Shown one piece after another: positions 33,439 through 34,867 of a stretch of DNA of 34,867 nt. Positions within the stretch are counted from its first letter, which is position 1. Every line of letters begins with the position of its first letter. The translations under genes were made by a program, and so were the position numbers. The notes beneath the pieces were generated by a model. That model had not been told where the DNA came from, did no database searches, and saw only the letters and a program-made list of their open reading frames with translations. Origin of the DNA: an alpha proteobacterium AAP81b (GTDB lineage Bacteria; Pseudomonadota; Alphaproteobacteria; Sphingomonadales; Sphingomonadaceae); assembly GCA_001295935.1 (NCBI GenBank), contig LJHX01000026.1, positions 1-34,867 of the forward strand, read 5' to 3'.

Positions 33439-33872
33439 GCAAAGCCGCCGAGCGCCAGATGATCGAGATAGTCGCGAACCGCCCCGGCCTGGCCCGACTT
33501 GACGAGCATTTCAGCGGTGCGGCCGTCGAGCGCCGGGATCGGCTGCGACCGGTACCAGGCCATCGCCTGCGCCTCGCCGCCGGCCCAATCGCGGACCCGG
33601 CTGATGATCTCGAGCATTTCGGTGACCCGCGCCTGGGTGCGCGGCGAGGCCTTGCGATCGCGCTTCGACATCGTCGCGGTGCCGAGGCCGGTGGTTTCGG
33701 CGAGCTGGGCCTTGGTCATGCGGAACGCGGCGGCGACGCGGTCGACATCGATCGTGCCGCGCTTGTCCATGAAATCGCCGGTGAAGCCTGCGGCGCCGGC
33801 TGAGCCCGAGCCAATGCGGCGCCCGATACGCTCGGGCCGAGCCTGGACATCCTTGCGTGCGACAATAGCCAT
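33435..33872 (-). CDS. Xre/MbcA/ParS-family antitoxin (DUF2384)
   Basis: A 145-residue antitoxin for the adjacent RES toxin. The middle part (IDVDRVAAAFRMTKAQLAETTGL) is a helix-turn-helix of Xre type, and the C-terminal MLEIISRVRDWAGGEAQAMAWYRSQPIPALDGRTAEMLV is the toxin-binding MbcA/ParS/Xre domain with the conserved W-x5-A and P-I-P-x-L-x-G-x-T pattern. The ATG at 33872 was preferred over longer in-frame starts because these would reach into the promoter region. A -10-like TATTTT lies at 33907-33902 on the minus strand. Confidence 0.9.
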   Translation of the reverse strand: MAIVARKDVQARPERIGRRIGSGSAGAAGFTGDFMDKRGTIDVDRVAAAFRMTKAQLAETTGLGTATMSKRDRKASPRTQARVTEMLEIISRVRDWAGGEAQAMAWYRSQPIPALDGRTAEMLVKSGQAGAVRDYLDHLALGGFA

Positions 33873-33943
33873 GTCTGTACTTTCGTCCCAATTCGAGACA
33901 GAAAATAGGACATCGACGTCGTCGGCGCAAGCGCCTCTCGCCG

Positions 33944-34765
33944 CTACCCCGCCGCCACCGGATTGCGCAGCGTGCCGATGCCGTCGATCGACACCTCGAC
34001 GACGTCGCCCGGCGCCAGCCACAGCGGCGGCTCGCGGCGCGAGCCGACGCCGCCGGGTGTGCCGGTGGCGATGACGTCGCCGGGATTGAGCGTCGTGAAG
34101 GCCGACAGATAGGCGAGGATCGCCGGCACCGACCAGATCATGTCGGATACCGGCTGGTCCTGGACCAGCAGGCCGTTGACGTGCGTCTGCACGCGCTGGG
34201 GGCCGAGCGGACCGAACTCGTCGGGGGTAACGAGCCAGGGCCCGAAGCCGCCGGTGCCCGGAAAATTCTTGCCGGGGGTGAACTGGCTGTTGTGGCGCTG
34301 CCAGTCGCGCACCGAGCCATCGTTGAAGCAGGCGAAGCCGGCGACATGGGCCAGCGCATCCGCCTCGTCGATATGGCGGCCGCCGCGGCCGATGATCACC
34401 GCCAGCTCGCCTTCATAGTCGAACTCGGTCGATTGCGCCGGGCAGAGCAGCGGCGCGCCATCGGCGACGAGGGTATCGGCCCAGCGCACGAACACCGCGG
34501 GATGCCCGGCCTCGGCGCGGCCGGTTTCCTGGCGGTGGGTTTCGTAGTTGAGGCCGATGCAGATGATCTTGCCGGGATCGGGGATGACCGGCAGCAAGGT
34601 CAGTCCCTCGAGCGCCAGGCGCGGGCCATCGCCGAATGGCAGCCCGGCGGCAATCGCCGCCTTGATGCTCGGCAGCGCCGCGCTGGTCAGGTCGATGACC
34701 GTATCGCCTTCGATCCGGCCGTAGCCGGAGGTGCCATCGGGGCGAACGAAACTCAGATAGCACAT
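33944..34765 (-). CDS. Fumarylacetoacetate hydrolase family protein
   Basis: A 273-residue member of the fumarylacetoacetate hydrolase superfamily. The metal ligands are visible in FDYEGELAVIIGRGG (Glu-x-Glu) and FNDGSVRDWQ (Asp). PGKIICIGLNYETHRQETG and the C-terminal DVIATGTPGGVG are family landmarks. Members cleave or decarboxylate acylpyruvates and related 2-oxo acids in aromatic or sugar-acid breakdown; this one cannot be assigned a substrate. It is full length. Its upstream gene, if any, lies beyond the window. Confidence 0.92.
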   Translation of the reverse strand: MCYLSFVRPDGTSGYGRIEGDTVIDLTSAALPSIKAAIAAGLPFGDGPRLALEGLTLLPVIPDPGKIICIGLNYETHRQETGRAEAGHPAVFVRWADTLVADGAPLLCPAQSTEFDYEGELAVIIGRGGRHIDEADALAHVAGFACFNDGSVRDWQRHNSQFTPGKNFPGTGGFGPWLVTPDEFGPLGPQRVQTHVNGLLVQDQPVSDMIWSVPAILAYLSAFTTLNPGDVIATGTPGGVGSRREPPLWLAPGDVVEVSIDGIGTLRNPVAAG

Positions 34766-34818
34766 TCAATGCCCTCCACCGCGCGGCGCGTGCGCCGCTC
34801 AAATCGAAACCAAAACCC

Positions 34819-34867
34819 GCTCATGCCGAGCGAAGTCGAGGCACGCCCCCGCCGAGCGTGCCTCGAC
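34819..34867. repeat. Long palindromic intergenic repeat, copy 2 (cut by the window end)
   Basis: The 25 bases at 34819-34843 are identical to the left arm of the repeat at 12672-12696. After a 15-base loop, the first 9 bases of the opposite arm (TGCCTCGAC, 34859-34867) are present before the window ends. The loop differs from copy 1, so the arms are conserved and the loop is not. Confidence 0.85.

Overview
The window looks like chromosomal DNA of a high-GC alphaproteobacterium, most likely a member of the Sphingomonadales. The evidence is the Suv3-like helicase / S4 protein / FdxA / CarD cluster, the Entner-Doudoroff operon, a GAAC-N7-GAAC SOS box of alphaproteobacterial type, the sphingomonad-type HNH protein and dispersed palindromic repeats. 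No rRNA, tRNA, CRISPR array, transposase or integrase was recognised.

Layout. 1-2770 is accessory: an intergenic hairpin repeat, a ParD/ParE toxin-antitoxin pair with its own promoter and operator, and an A/T-richer AIPR-type abortive-infection protein with a nuclease-like N-terminus. 2874-7434 (minus) is a peptide-use operon: a POT transporter, a lipoprotein amidohydrolase, and a second amidohydrolase that has lost its metal-binding histidines. 7520-10687 is a second accessory patch: a broken HNH gene, then an A/T-richer 837-residue gene joining a SIR2-like domain to a PfkB/ribokinase-like domain. This fusion is the best candidate here for an undescribed defence system.

10688-15707 holds a MATE exporter, a divergent nitroreductase, a secreted DUF2807 protein, a membrane protein, CarD/CdnL, the 7Fe ferredoxin FdxA and an S4 RNA-binding protein. 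15711-21022 holds the Suv3-like helicase, an M23 peptidase, an exported methyltransferase-like protein, and a 30-residue membrane peptide gene just behind a perfect SOS box. 21030-25080 (minus) is a thrC / M16 peptidase / rRNA methyltransferase / DUF3429 operon.

25206-32747 (plus) is a tightly coupled central-carbon operon, zwf-edd-glk-eda-ppc. It takes glucose to glucose-6-phosphate, to 6-phosphogluconate, to KDPG, to pyruvate plus glyceraldehyde-3-phosphate, and refills oxaloacetate from PEP. No pgl lies inside it, and zwf appears to start at ATT. 32845-33872 (minus) is a RES/Xre toxin-antitoxin pair, and 33944-34765 (minus) a fumarylacetoacetate-hydrolase-family enzyme. The window ends inside a second copy of the long palindromic repeat found at 12672-12740.

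All assignments come from reading sequence motifs. No database search or computation was run.
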